This document shows positions 1 to 10,408 of a DNA stretch of 64,000 nucleotides, piece by piece. The notes below the pieces were generated by a model. That model saw only the letters and a list, made by a program, of their open reading frames with translations. It was not told where the DNA came from and did no database searches. The stretch comes from Molossus alvarezi (lineage: Eukaryota > Chordata > Mammalia > Chiroptera > Molossidae): the NCBI GenBank assembly GCA_037176705.1, contig CM073898.1:41752988-41816987 (forward strand). The letters are read 5' to 3'. The position numbers and the translations under genes were made by a program. Numbering within the stretch: position 1 is the first letter of the stretch; every line of letters starts with the position of its first letter.

Positions 1-232
1 AGAGGGTGATCCTTTCACACTCAGCCATCTGGAGATGCCTGTAAGGGGACTTAGCCCATAATCAGGAAGCCATCCTACAGGACAACTTCCAGATTTTAAG
101 AGGATTTGATAAAATTTTCAACTAAGATTTTTTGAGTGCCTAAGATATACGCAGGTTCTTCGGCAGGTGCTAGGGTCAATAACAACACTAATCATCATAG
201 TGATAATAACAACATGATGTTGATTGATAACG
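1..232. other. Unique or ancient non-coding DNA
   Basis: No gene is seen. Around 118-175 the sequence weakly resembles the common old mammalian repeat motif of the 'gagtgcctactatgtgccagg' kind, so an ancient LINE or MIR relic is possible. A short ATC/AAT-rich patch follows at about 185-220. Confidence 0.4.
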
Positions 233-455
233 TTTCATGAACACTTATTAAGTGCCAGTTTCAATGACATGTATCAGCCCATGTATGCCTTACAATCTGC
301 TGTAAGGTAAGCACTATTGTTATCATCATTCTCATTTTAGAGAGAGGAAATCAAGACTTAGGGAGTTTAAGTAATATGTCCCGTCACAGAATTAGATGAT
401 ATGGTTGGGGTTTGAACCCAAGCAGTCCATAGGCTGTATTCTGGACTATGCTGAA
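233..455 (-). repeat. MIR-type ancient SINE relic
   Basis: Read on the + strand this follows the reverse complement of MIR: an 'acttattaagtgcca' end, a 'cattttagagagaggaaa' core, then 'tttgaacccaagcagtc'. It is heavily diverged, as expected of a repeat predating the mammalian radiation. Confidence 0.7.
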
Positions 456-757
456 AAATATATGGTCTGTACTTAAGGAACTAAGTCTAGTAGGTAAGGT
501 AGACATGAAAGAAAATACATAGTCATTATGAAAATAATTCCACTATGATGCACTCTGTAACAAAGCAAATTCAGATATAACATGATTGAATACTAGATTT
601 CATTCCTGTCTTTAAAATCACCTATATTCAAAAATTAACTATGCAATTCAACTCATACTTTTAGGATTAAATTCTTTAAGATTAAATTACATTCACAGTA
701 ATACGAAGTGGTGTCACTGTATAGGAAGAGTAGCTGATTTGCATAGTGTACTAATAG

Positions 758-955
758 TAGCTAACTTTTATTGACCATGTACCATGAAGTACCATTAATG
801 GTTTACAACCATCCAAAAAAGAGTAAGTAACGTTATCACTGAAAAAGACCATGAAGCTTACATGATCTGCTCAGAGTTTAGAGTTAATACAGTGGCAGAC
901 CTGGGATTAGAACAGAGACAAACTAATGCCCATTCCAATACTTTCTTCATCATGC
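758..955 (-). repeat. MIR-type ancient SINE relic
   Basis: The order of motifs matches antisense MIR: 'cttttattgaccatgtacc' at the left, 'agtggcagacctgggatta' near the right. Boundaries are approximate because of divergence. Confidence 0.6.
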
Positions 956-1077
956 CATCCACATTGCCTCTGTCCAGTGAAGGGGGTGGACAAAAAGGCT
1001 GGACACAGTGCAGTTCCTGAGCAGGGGAAGCATGTCTAATTCTGAGAAAGAAGTTTGGGTAGGGAAGAGGGAGCTAA

Positions 1078-1304
1078 AGCCCGGCCAGTGTTGAGCATCA
1101 GTGGTTGAGCATCGACCCATGCACCAAAAAGTCACCGGTTCAATTCTTGGTCAGGGCACATGCCCAGGTTGTGGGCCTGATCTCCAGTGGGGGGCATGCA
1201 GGAGGCGGCCAATCCATGTTCTCTCTCATCAATGTTTCCATCTCTCTTTCTCTCCTTTCCTCTATCTCCAAAATAATAAAGAAAAAATATTTAAAAATAA
1301 AAAA
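1078..1304 (+). mobile_element. Ves SINE, type I, full length
   Basis: A tRNA-derived bat SINE. The head has a degenerate A box (cagtggttgagcatcgac) and a B box (ggttcaattc). The body carries 'cagggcacatgcccaggttg' and 'ggggggcatgcaggagg', then a pyrimidine tract and an A-rich tail. A perfect 14-bp duplication (gaagagggagctaa) lies at 1064-1077 and 1305-1318, marking LINE-assisted insertion and fixing both ends. The perfect duplication suggests a fairly recent insertion. Confidence 0.95.
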
Positions 1305-1318
1305 GAAGAGGGAGCTAA

Positions 1319-1400
1319 CATTTACTGAGTGTTTCCTATGTGCCAGCCCACTGTAGTGAGCACTTTGTACATTTCATCTTTGTAAAAACTGAGTCAAAAT
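1319..1400 (-). repeat. MIR-type relic (3' part)
   Basis: 'atttactgagtgtttcctat' followed by 'gtgccagcccactgtagtga' matches the antisense MIR 3' end. It directly abuts the right TSD of the Ves copy. Confidence 0.55.
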
Positions 1401-1710
1401 TTATGGACAAACAGCAAAGTTTCAAAGCGACCGTGGGAAGATCTGGCTATTTCAAGCAGAGGGAATCATATGGAGAAAGATTAGAGGCATGAAGTATTAT
1501 AGTGTGTTTGGGTGAATTAAAATCCTTGGGGTGTTATGGAAACCTCAGACATGGTTGTGGGGGATGGGAGGTGGCAGTGCCCAGAGTTGCAGTGGCATCC
1601 GGGATTGCCCTGGACTTTTCCCTGAAGCTCTCGATGGGTGGCAGAGTGAAGGGAGACACAATGCCAGGTAGAAATGTAATCTTCCTAAAAAAATCTTGAA
1701 AAGTAGAGCT

Positions 1711-1840
1711 ATTATCCCGTTTCTTCTAAACCAGTTAGGAAACAAGTTCAGAGAGAAAGATAAGGAATTTAACCAAAATCGTGCAGTAAGTGGAGCTGGA
1801 CTTTGAACCCACTTCTTTCCAACTCAAAAACCCACCTTGT
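1711..1840 (-). repeat. MIR-type relic (core and 5' part)
   Basis: Motifs 'ccagttaggaaacaagttca', 'gtgcagtaagtggagctgga' and 'ctttgaacccacttctttcc' correspond in order to antisense MIR. It may be the rest of the element seen at 1319-1400, separated by unrecognised sequence. Confidence 0.6.
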
Positions 1841-2371
1841 TTTACAGTCCTGAGATGCTATCACTGGAGGCAGCTCCACTTCGGGGACTGGAAAGGAAAT
1901 GAATGGAAAGCAGGTGGACAGAAAGTGCTCAGCAGTTCAGACCTGCTCATCCAAGACTGTCCTGTTGCCAAAATAAATTGCTTTCTTCTTAGAGATTTTT
2001 ACTAAAATGTCTAACGTTACTGTTGCCACAACAAATGTTTTAAAAATGACTATCAAGATACATGATGTTGTAAGATGAAGTCATGCAAGAGCATGAAGAA
2101 AATAACCACTTCAAATAAAGGTAGGCTCCTCTAACTGGCCTCACCGGAGGCTGGCACGGTTCTAAGTTTAGAAAGTAGGGCCGCCTAGAATTGCTGGGGC
2201 AGGTCCTGTGTGCACAATGGCACCCAGTGGGGACAAAAACCTTACCTGCGGTCCACTCGCCTAGTCCCCTCACTGAGCTGTCTCCATCTGGAGTAGACGA
2301 CCCATTTTTCTGCTCACACAGAAGTGCCATATAAGTTAGCAGAGACCATCCTCAGGAAAGAAGGAAGCATC
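1841..2371. other. Unique non-coding DNA
   Basis: No gene, RNA or repeat is recognised. Short open frames here lack any coding character. Confidence 0.5.
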
Positions 2372-2387
2372 AATAAATAGGCAGTTT

Positions 2388-2486
2388 TCTCCCCTGGCCG
2401 GTTTGGCTCAGCGGTTGGAGCACTGGCCTGTGGACCAGAGAGTCATGGGTTCGGTTCCTGATAGGGGCACTTACCAAAAGTAAATA
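2388..2486 (+). mobile_element. Ves SINE, type II, tRNA-like head only
   Basis: This copy has the type II head (tttggctcagcggttggag, then B box gggttcggttcctg) and passes directly into a short A-rich tail after 'ggggcacttaccaaaag'. The usual body of about 150 bp is missing. A perfect 16-bp duplication (aataaataggcagttt) lies at 2372-2387 and 2487-2502, so the 99-bp unit was inserted in this form or lost its body cleanly afterwards. Confidence 0.85.
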
Positions 2487-2739
2487 AATAAATAGGCAGT
2501 TTCCATCAAAAGTTTGCCCTAGTCTCTACATTTTATATCAAGGAGGTCCATCTGAACCATTGTTTGTGTAATCTGCATAAATGGTAGCATTTAACTTCAT
2601 GTTTAAGGGTGCTTTCGACCGCTATGCCAAATCATTGTTAATCTTCCTATGCGTTGAATAATCTTGATTGACGCTGCAGACTGTGTTTTTTCTTTTCTTT
2701 TGTCCTAACTCTTATGGGAAGAGCTGAGTTACAGAAGTC

Positions 2740-2880
2740 AGAATTTCTTCTCAACTCAGTAGTTGACTGAACTTTGCCATGTCGGTTACTTTCTCAGAGT
2801 TCCACTTTCCTCAACTTTGAAATGGGCATACTAATACCTACGTCGCAGAATGTTTTATGGGCACTGGTCAGGAGGAAGTA
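2740..2880 (+). repeat. MIR-type ancient SINE relic
   Basis: Sense-strand MIR features: 'actttctcagagttccactt', 'tcaactttgaaatgggcata', then 'ctaatacctacgtcgcagaa'. Diverged. Confidence 0.7.
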
Positions 2881-3692
2881 CTAAAAAGTGGTCAGAGTGG
2901 CATGTGTTTATGTTACGTGCTACATAGTAGGAGAGTCAAGATAACACAGGTGCACCTTCAGCCTACCTAGCTCAGAAATGCTGTCACTCCAGATACCCCA
3001 AGTGACAGGTGTACTCCAAGGACAAATGATGGGCATGAATTCAAAATAGGGAAGTTGTGAGGGAGACAGGAGGACCATATTCCATATGGCCGACTCCACA
3101 CTACCTGCAGCCTATATGTTCTTGCTAGCTTCTCTTTGAACCTTTCTTTGGTTGAAATCCAATTCAACAGGGCACTATTTAAACTAATATAACGTGTAAA
3201 ATGCATGAATCTACAGATTAATTTACATATAATATATTTAGATTACACATGAATACACGTTTCTAAATTGCCTCCTTCAAGTCTTTTTTCAAATGTACCT
3301 GCCCAGTGTGGTCTGCCATGACCAACCGACTTAAAGTCTAGCCTTCCCAACAGCATTCCTCCTCCTTTGCTGCTTTACTTTCTCTTCTTTGCATTTTTTA
3401 TCTCTAATATACTACTTTGTTGTTATTTTGTTCATGTCTTGTTTCCCTCCCCACCCCCAGAATGTATGCCCAATGAGAGCATGAATTTTAATCTTTTATT
3501 TTACTAGCTTTTTTCCCCCAGTGCCTGGAATTTAGTAGGAGGTCATCGATGAAACGGAAATGGTATTATTGTTGTGTTTCTCCCCTTATTTTTAGGACCT
3601 GGTAGCTTATTTTACATAAACCTGTCAATAAAATGCTTTTCTAAAATAGTCAAGATACAATTTCAGATAGAGAAGCTCAAATAAGCATATTC
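2881..3692. other. Unique non-coding DNA
   Basis: No gene seen. 3450-3560 ('cccaatgagagcatgaattt', 'cagtgcctggaatttagtag') resembles the 3' end of an L2 LINE on the + strand, weakly. Confidence 0.45.
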
Positions 3693-3708
3693 AAAAATTT
3701 TACTTGAC

Positions 3709-3927
3709 CCACCTGGCCAGTGTGGCTCAGTGGCTGAGCGTCAACCAATGCTCCAAGAGGTCGCCGGTTTGATTCCCAGTCCAGACACATGCCAGGGTTT
3801 CAGGCTCGATCCCTGGTAGGGGGCGTGCAGGAGGCAGCAGATGGATGGTACTCTCTCACATCAATGTTTCTATCTGTTTCTCCTTCTCCTTTCTTCTCTC
3901 TCTAGAAATCAATAAAATATATTTAAA
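3709..3927 (+). mobile_element. Ves SINE, type I, full length
   Basis: Head 'ggccagtgtggctcagtggc' with the type I segment 'caatgctccaagaggtcgcc' and B box 'ggtttgattccc', then the body and the 'aatcaataaaatatatttaa' tail. A 16-bp duplication aaaaattttacttgac sits at 3693-3708 and 3928-3943. Confidence 0.95.
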
Positions 3928-3943
3928 AAAAATTTTACTTGAC

Positions 3944-4281
3944 TCACCATTTATGAAAACAAAAGTAATTTTTCAGTTGTCTAGAATGATAGATTTTCTC
4001 CTGGCATAAGAGACCTGAAGGTTGCCTTTGTCTAGTTCATGGAAAGATATAAAATTAAAAGTCTCTTTCCCATCTATGATTTTCTTCCCACAGTACCATT
4101 AGAGGCTTCTAAGATTGTAATGTCAGTCTTGAGGTATTGCCTAATAGATAGTAATTAAAGACTTAAATCTCAACACAAACAATGCAGCAATAAAGTGGAA
4201 AAAAAAAAATAAAGTCCATCTGCTCCAAATCTCTCGATGTGAAAATACTTGTTTCTAAATTGTCATCTCTGTGTATGTGGA
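3944..4281. other. Unique non-coding DNA
   Basis: AT-rich; an A9 run near 4200. No gene or recognised repeat. Confidence 0.5.
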
Positions 4282-4309
4282 GTGTGTGTGTGTGTGTGTG
4301 TGTGTGTGT
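4282..4309 (+). repeat. (GT)14 microsatellite
   Basis: An uninterrupted GT dinucleotide run of 28 bp, a probable length-polymorphic locus. Confidence 0.98.
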
Positions 4310-5299
4310 TGCTTTTTAAATAATGGTTATTTTGAGCTAGTGAAGAACTTTACTTTTGTCATCTATGCATAACATTAGTATGAAAATAATGAGACTTTTT
4401 TTGGTGACTTAATTGATCCACTGAATTTTCAGATGCTCATTAAATGGTTAAGGCAGATGAGGTGACAAAGAATTTTTAAAATCTTTTTTAAAGGAATGTA
4501 ATGGAAACACAAATACATTGCAGTATGTTTGTGTTAAAGAAACATTTACCAAGACAACATATAGATGTGTGTGGGTTGAAGGGGAGGGTGGGTAGCTTTC
4601 TTACAGGGAAATAATAAAATGGTACATAATTCAAGACCATAGACAGCTTAATCACATACGTATAAATAGAGACAACCCATTTTATATGCTGGAACTTTAT
4701 TTTATTTTAACTCACAGTGATTGTTCTTTCCCTCTCCTTGAGTAACTAGTTTTTCTTCCTGAGTTTGGGACGATAATTAAAATATCAATGAAAAAAATAT
4801 AGGGAAGAACTAAGCTGTCTTTGTCTGCAGGTTATGACCCCTGTCTGTTTTTCAAAGTGGTAAGAAACAGCTGCTGTGTTATCCAGAAAAAGGGAGTCCT
4901 ATCAGCTGATTCTTGGGTGTAAGAAGCATTTCAGCCTAAGCAAAGTGAACTTCCTAGAATGCGACCCTCAGCTGATGGAAGTTGAGCCTCTGTGGTAAGC
5001 AGTGCATATTATTGTATAAAATTTACTGCAAAGGGGAGTGATATGAATAGAGAATGTATACAGTAGCTTACTGCGTGCTAGCAGGTCTTTTCTGGGCTCC
5101 TAAATGTTAACTGGATAGTAATGTAAGTTATTACACTCATTAAATTAGGCCACAAACAAGTCAACAGTGATTCAGCAAAATGGCTTTGTTTGTATAGTGC
5201 AAGGAAGTCTGATAGATATCCAGTCACACATTTATGGCTAAATGGATGAAGATTTTAACATTACAGCCTAATAAAAACCCCATACTGTGTGATTAAATA
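4310..5299. other. Unique AT-rich non-coding DNA
   Basis: No gene or clear repeat is seen on either strand. Confidence 0.5.
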
Positions 5300-5960
5300 A
5301 GAGGGAAAGCAGTAAAAAAGAGAACGCGTAATGACGGTAACATGTAGGTCAGTTACAATTTAATTGTCATTGCTCTTCATTGCTAACATATCAATTCTCT
5401 GCTGCTTAGCTGAGCAGAAAACAACAACTTAACATGTACACTGGGCCCACTGACGAGTCGTCAAGCCCCCACTTCCATCACCTGCTTTTGACTCCTTCCT
5501 TAACAACCACATGGAGTCTTCTGCTTTAATAGGATGATCTCGCTGAAAGCCCCTGCTGATTATTTCTTCCCATGCTCAATGCATCAATGATCAGTAAATT
5601 TACTTCACACTCTACATAGATGCTAAAATTAGATTGTTTGCATTACAACTTTCAATACTTCTGCAACAAGAAACACCTGCCTGCAGATTTATATTGTTTT
5701 GTTTAATGGTTTAAACTAAAGAGAGCCTCGCAGTGGCGATACCTTGATGGACTATATCGGAGGCGCACAATGGCTGATCATTTTTCTTACTTATCCAATT
5801 TGTACTGTATTTCTTGCCATATAAGGTATAGCTTCATTATCATTAATTGCAGCTTTAGAAAAACCGAGGAAGTATTTATTCTTGCCAACTTTGCTGCAAT
5901 TTTACTTATTCAGTGCAACGAAGACAGGGAAGGAGTAAAAAAAGCACTGTATATTTAACT
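5300..5960. other. Candidate conserved non-coding block
   Basis: A repeat-free stretch with many short homeodomain-like cores (ATTA/TAAT), e.g. 'ttcattatcattaattgcag' near 5831-5850. An open frame of 62 codons at 5770-5958 is not supported by any splice or promoter signal. Regulatory character is inferred only from base composition and motif texture. Confidence 0.3.
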
Positions 5961-7856
5961 TTCCCCCCCTGAATCTGGATAATTCACACAGATCTCAAAG
6001 GGGCCTTGGCACCTGTTTAAAATGTTAGCTCTAAAGAATTGTCTGTCTAGCACACTTATGCTGATCTATAGTAAAGACTTAACCGAGTACATAACTGAAC
6101 TATTAATTCAGGTGCCTAAGGTGACATTTTTTATCCAGCTTAGCATAGTCTATTCCATATAGAATAGAGCACAGCTCCTGGTATAAAAAAATGATCCAGC
6201 AGAAGCTAGATAGCTTTATTAGAATGATTAGACACATCAACAATTTTTTTTTCTCATTCCAAATCTCATTTTAATTTAGCTTTCTTGGAATCAGGTACAT
6301 AGCTTCCAAATGTCACAACTATACTGGTACATTTTCTTTTTTTTTTTGCACCTCACTGTACCTATTTAGATAGAATTATGTGTCATATCAGGGCAAGAAT
6401 AAGGGCCTGGAGTTCAAGATCATGGACAAGCAAAGCAAACCCCCAGGAATAATTTCTACCTCTGGACTGGTGTCTAGAGGAAACCTCTGAGCAGCAAGAG
6501 TTATTGGGTTTGCCTTGGAGGTTTGGGAAGAGCCTCATGGTTCCTAACAAGACTGTCAGCATATGAATCCCCAATTCTTATTTAAGGATCAGAGATGGAT
6601 AGGTACTAACCCATGGCTGTAGTCATTAAAAAAAAATTAATAAGACCCACCTTTCTTGTGTTAATTTCTTTCTTCTTTAAACACTATGGGATGAGAAGTC
6701 CTTTCTTTCAGTTCAACCAGGGAGAAGAACAAAGTAGTACATTACTTTTGGTTTCCATGGTGCTCCTTATAAAGATTATGCAAAGTGCTTAATGAATAAG
6801 TAACTCTTCTCAACACTTTGCAGAAGCAACACTTAAGAGATTTGGACAAAAATAACAATATGAATAAAAAGTTAGCTGTGGTGCTTCAAATGCCTGATTT
6901 TCTGCGTATACCCCAGTCTGTGCAAGTGCACCAGCACAGTGACTGTCCTTGGTTGATGGAATTCTTTGGCATCAATTCTGATAATCGGTACATGTCAAAT
7001 TGGTTCCTTTAGCATGGGCAGCTTTTTACCGTCTTGGATAATCATGCCTAGTAGAATGGATAACACCCTCCTTCCTAGAAAATAAATGCTGGTGACATGC
7101 AGAGGTTGCTTGACTAGTAGGTAGGACACACTTCAGATATTCCAACAACTGGGAAAGAAGGCTGAGGAAACCCTATCAGCACAGAACTATCCAGCCAGAT
7201 TTGTTATTGGTAAGGGGTTTTTATTTTAACTCATTTGTTGAGTGTTCATATACATTTCTCTTTGTCTCTGTTAGAAATAAATTGTAAGTAAAAGACTCAT
7301 TTTCACAAGTAACATATATTATCCAGGGGAGGATAAATGCATTGATTTTCCCATAAAAAGTAAAATAATAAAAAAAAAAGCTCTGTAGATTTACAAGTGC
7401 CTGGCTGTCTAAATATAGAAATGTGATAAATTCAAATTCACAACAATAGATTTAACCACATTATCATCTGAATAATCTATTAAACCATATTTTAACCTAT
7501 CTGAAAATAACTAGAAGCAGGATTGGAGGGATTCGTTTTCAGGTGATATTGCATAATATTTTTAATCATATTTTCCGCTTGTCTAATTTTTAAACCTTGA
7601 CCAAACATGCCATGTTCATTTTATTTTTGAGTCCAAGAGAACTTGGCAAATTTTCTAATGACAATTTCATTCAGTGACTTGAAGCATTGATTCATCACCC
7701 AGAATATGGGCTATCTTAATTCTCGATGTTAGTTAGCTGTTTTGAATATTAAGGCCAATCAGTGTTCTTTGCGGTCATGTTAGATTTGTCTTTCTCAAAG
7801 CAGTAGAAGACCCATGTCTAGGTGTGGAATGAGGGAGCTAGAGCTCCACTACACAT
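5961..7856. other. Unique non-coding DNA
   Basis: No gene recognised. Short homopolymer runs occur (A8 near 6630, A9 near 7370, T10 near 6340). Confidence 0.5.
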
Positions 7857-7926
7857 CGTGTGTGTGTGTGCGCACATGCATGTGTGTGCATATGTGTGCA
7901 CGCATGCATGCATGTGTGTGTGCACG
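7857..7926. repeat. 70-bp perfect pyrimidine-purine alternation
   Basis: Every odd position is a pyrimidine and every even one a purine, from 'cgtgtgtg' to 'tgcacg', with TG, CG, CA and TA steps mixed and several 'gcatgc' palindromes. This is the classic composition of Z-DNA-prone sequence. It is not a simple dinucleotide run. Confidence 0.95.
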
Positions 7927-10096
7927 AGCCTGATGTAGCGCTTCCTTTGGCAGGATGGACTGCCACTTTCTCCAAACAGCTGCCTTTTATAAGCTTATCT
8001 GAAACCTTGACACAATTTTTGGAAGCTCATTAGACTTAAGAGTGATTGCAAATGAAAGAGGATGCATGGTTACTCACTGACATTCATGCCTGCTTTTTAA
8101 ATCTCATGCTGTATTGTTGTGGATCTTGATTTCACACTCAGATGCTTAACCTCACATTAATATATGTCTTCTTCCCCAAGATGAACACAGCTGCCTTCCC
8201 TGCCTGGCATTATCATTCCCGCCAACAAAACGAATTGCAGGAAATTTGGGGATGGGGGAACAACAACAATGTCTCCAAACTTTAGCCATGATTTTTTCAT
8301 GTATTCTTTATGACAAGACATATTTCTGAGTGCCCATTGTCTACAACACTGTATCGAGCACCATGTAGATTCTTCTTGTGAGTTTGGTTCTCAAATAAAT
8401 GACAGACATTTTCGTCTCCCTAGGGTCATGCCAGAAGTCTATTTCTTTTTATCTTTCCTTATTAAATTATGTTTACCTGAATATATCAGGTTCATTTCAC
8501 CTAGGCAGGATGTCCCATTAAGCATGACAAGTAGAAGGTTGTAAGATTAATGCCCTTCTTGAGCTTGAATTAGCGTGTCAGCATATATCCAGACCTGGGA
8601 CCAGAGTATATAGGAAGTATTCCATAACGGACCTTAGCCTCCAACTGAACTGCTCAATATTATTCCTATAACAAGACTACTTCTAAAGAACCTCATTATT
8701 GGCTTCATTAGATATGTTACTTGCATCAGTGGCTGTAGCTATGCGTATAAAATAGGAGAGGTTAAGTTAACATAGCATATTTTTTATGTATTATATGGCA
8801 TACAGCTTGAAGTAGCCAAAAGGTTTATGGCAATGTAATTGGTAGTTAGTGTGAAATTTGTAAGACAAATAGACAATATCTAGGGTAACCCCTCTAATCC
8901 TCTTCTTTCGGTTTTTTACAGCCACCAAAGGGCCTCATTAAAACAGCAGTCAGCACCTTAGTGAAAAGATACAGTGCTTAGTGTGCCCAAATGTGACAGA
9001 AAATCTGCATTTTGTAAATCTGACACCTTTGATAGATTATACAGTGTGAAGCCATTTCTTCTAAGCATTATGATAACGCTTAAGGTTCTCTTCTGAATCC
9101 AATTTCTGCTATATTCACCAGCTATAACGAAGTGAAAAAGAGCCGATGGAGTCAAATGAAGCTAAGATGGTGGAGGGGAACCTTTTTCAAGGCACAGAGC
9201 TCTTTCCGTGCAAGGGGCTGGGAAGCAGCTGCTGGCGTTTCCAAGGACCCCTTCATCTCAGGGTAGCGTTCCTTTAAATGGGCGGATGCTGCTTACAAAT
9301 ACACCAGCAGTTCTGCATGCGGAGGGGAACCAACCTGTGGAGGAATAGTCATTTTATATGTTACCTAGGAAAGATTACTGGCTTCCCATCTATTTTTACA
9401 GATTAATGTTTTACAACACTAGCCAGGCTAAGGGACTTAATGAAAATTTTACTCTTCATTTCACAAAAAGGACCTTTGAAATCAGAATGTGGAAGTCCAA
9501 TGCAAATGATGCAAAACTAGGCAATTTTCCCATTTAGTTCTAGGTGGCTGCCAGAGCAGAGCCGACCACGTGCAAGTGGCACCATGAGTTTTAGAAGCTT
9601 GACCACAGGTGTCCTAAGCAAAGATTGCCTCCTCCAAGCCCTCGCCATAGCTTCTTCCAAGCCAGTACAGGTGTCCTGCCTGTATCCTTCCTCTCCGAGT
9701 CTAGTCCCCCATGCCCCATTTAGAAAGATTTATATGGACAGCTGACAACAAAGATGGAAACCGAAATTGGATAATCTGTAGAAGAATCTGGAGAATCTTT
9801 AAAAATTCTCTTATATGTAAATTTACATTTCTGTTGTTCCTAGGGGGGAGAAAAGTGTAGAACAAAACTTAACTACCATCATTCTCTATTTCAGCCCAAG
9901 ATTTGAGGATATTTACTACGATAGGACCAAAATGGAAAGATGACCTCTCTTGAGTCCTCTGTTCTGCCTCTTACTGAACAATGTACATGTATATTTCTAG
10001 CAACTCCAACGAAGGGAGGAAAGCCTATTCTGTACTCTCCCAAGCCTTCTCTGACCAAATGATATTGAAATGAAGTTTTTGTGTAGAGAAACTTTT
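7927..10096. other. Unique non-coding DNA, one splice-acceptor-like site
   Basis: No gene or convincing repeat. A pyrimidine tract ending in CAG sits at about 8901-8921 (ttctttcggttttttacag), followed by a 19-codon frame ending in TAG at 8979-8981. The segment around 8310-8375 is faintly MIR-like. Confidence 0.45.
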
Positions 10097-10115
10097 AAAA
10101 AGATAACCAGACAAT

Positions 10116-10356
10116 GCCCTGGCCAGTTTGGCTCAGCGGTTGGAGCGTCGGCCTGTGGTCCGGAGAGACCCGGGTTCGGTTCCCGCTAAGGGCACTTACT
10201 TTGGTTGCAGTTTGTCCCCGGCCCTGGTTGGTCGTGCGGGTGGCAGCCACTCGATGTGTCCCTTCACGTCGATGTTTCTCTCTCTCTCTCCTTCCTCTCT
10301 CTCCCTCCCACTCTAACTGTACAAAAAATGGAAAAATATCCTCGGGTGAGGATAAA

Positions 10357-10389
<33 letters not shown>
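10116..10389 (+). mobile_element. Ves SINE, type II, full length
   Basis: Head 'ggccagtttggctcagcggt' with 'cctgtggtccggagagaccc', B box 'gggttcggttcccg', body 'tgcagtttgtccccggccct', a CT tract, then 'cctcgggtgagga' and an (AAT)n tail. It is flanked by a perfect 19-bp duplication (aaaaagataaccagacaat) at 10097-10115 and 10390-10408. A TSD this long and unmutated points to one of the youngest insertions in the window. Confidence 0.97.
10358..10389 (+). repeat. (AAT)n microsatellite in the SINE tail
   Basis: About eleven ATA/AAT units form the 3' tail of the Ves copy, a typical birthplace for a SINE-derived microsatellite. Confidence 0.95.
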
Positions 10390-10394
<5 letters not shown>

Positions 10395-10408
10395 GATAAC
10401 CAGACAAT

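Noticed and set aside
10126..10200. tRNA gene-like A and B boxes in Ves SINEs
   Set aside because: They belong to tRNA-derived SINE heads followed by SINE bodies and tails; no cloverleaf-complete tRNA gene is present.
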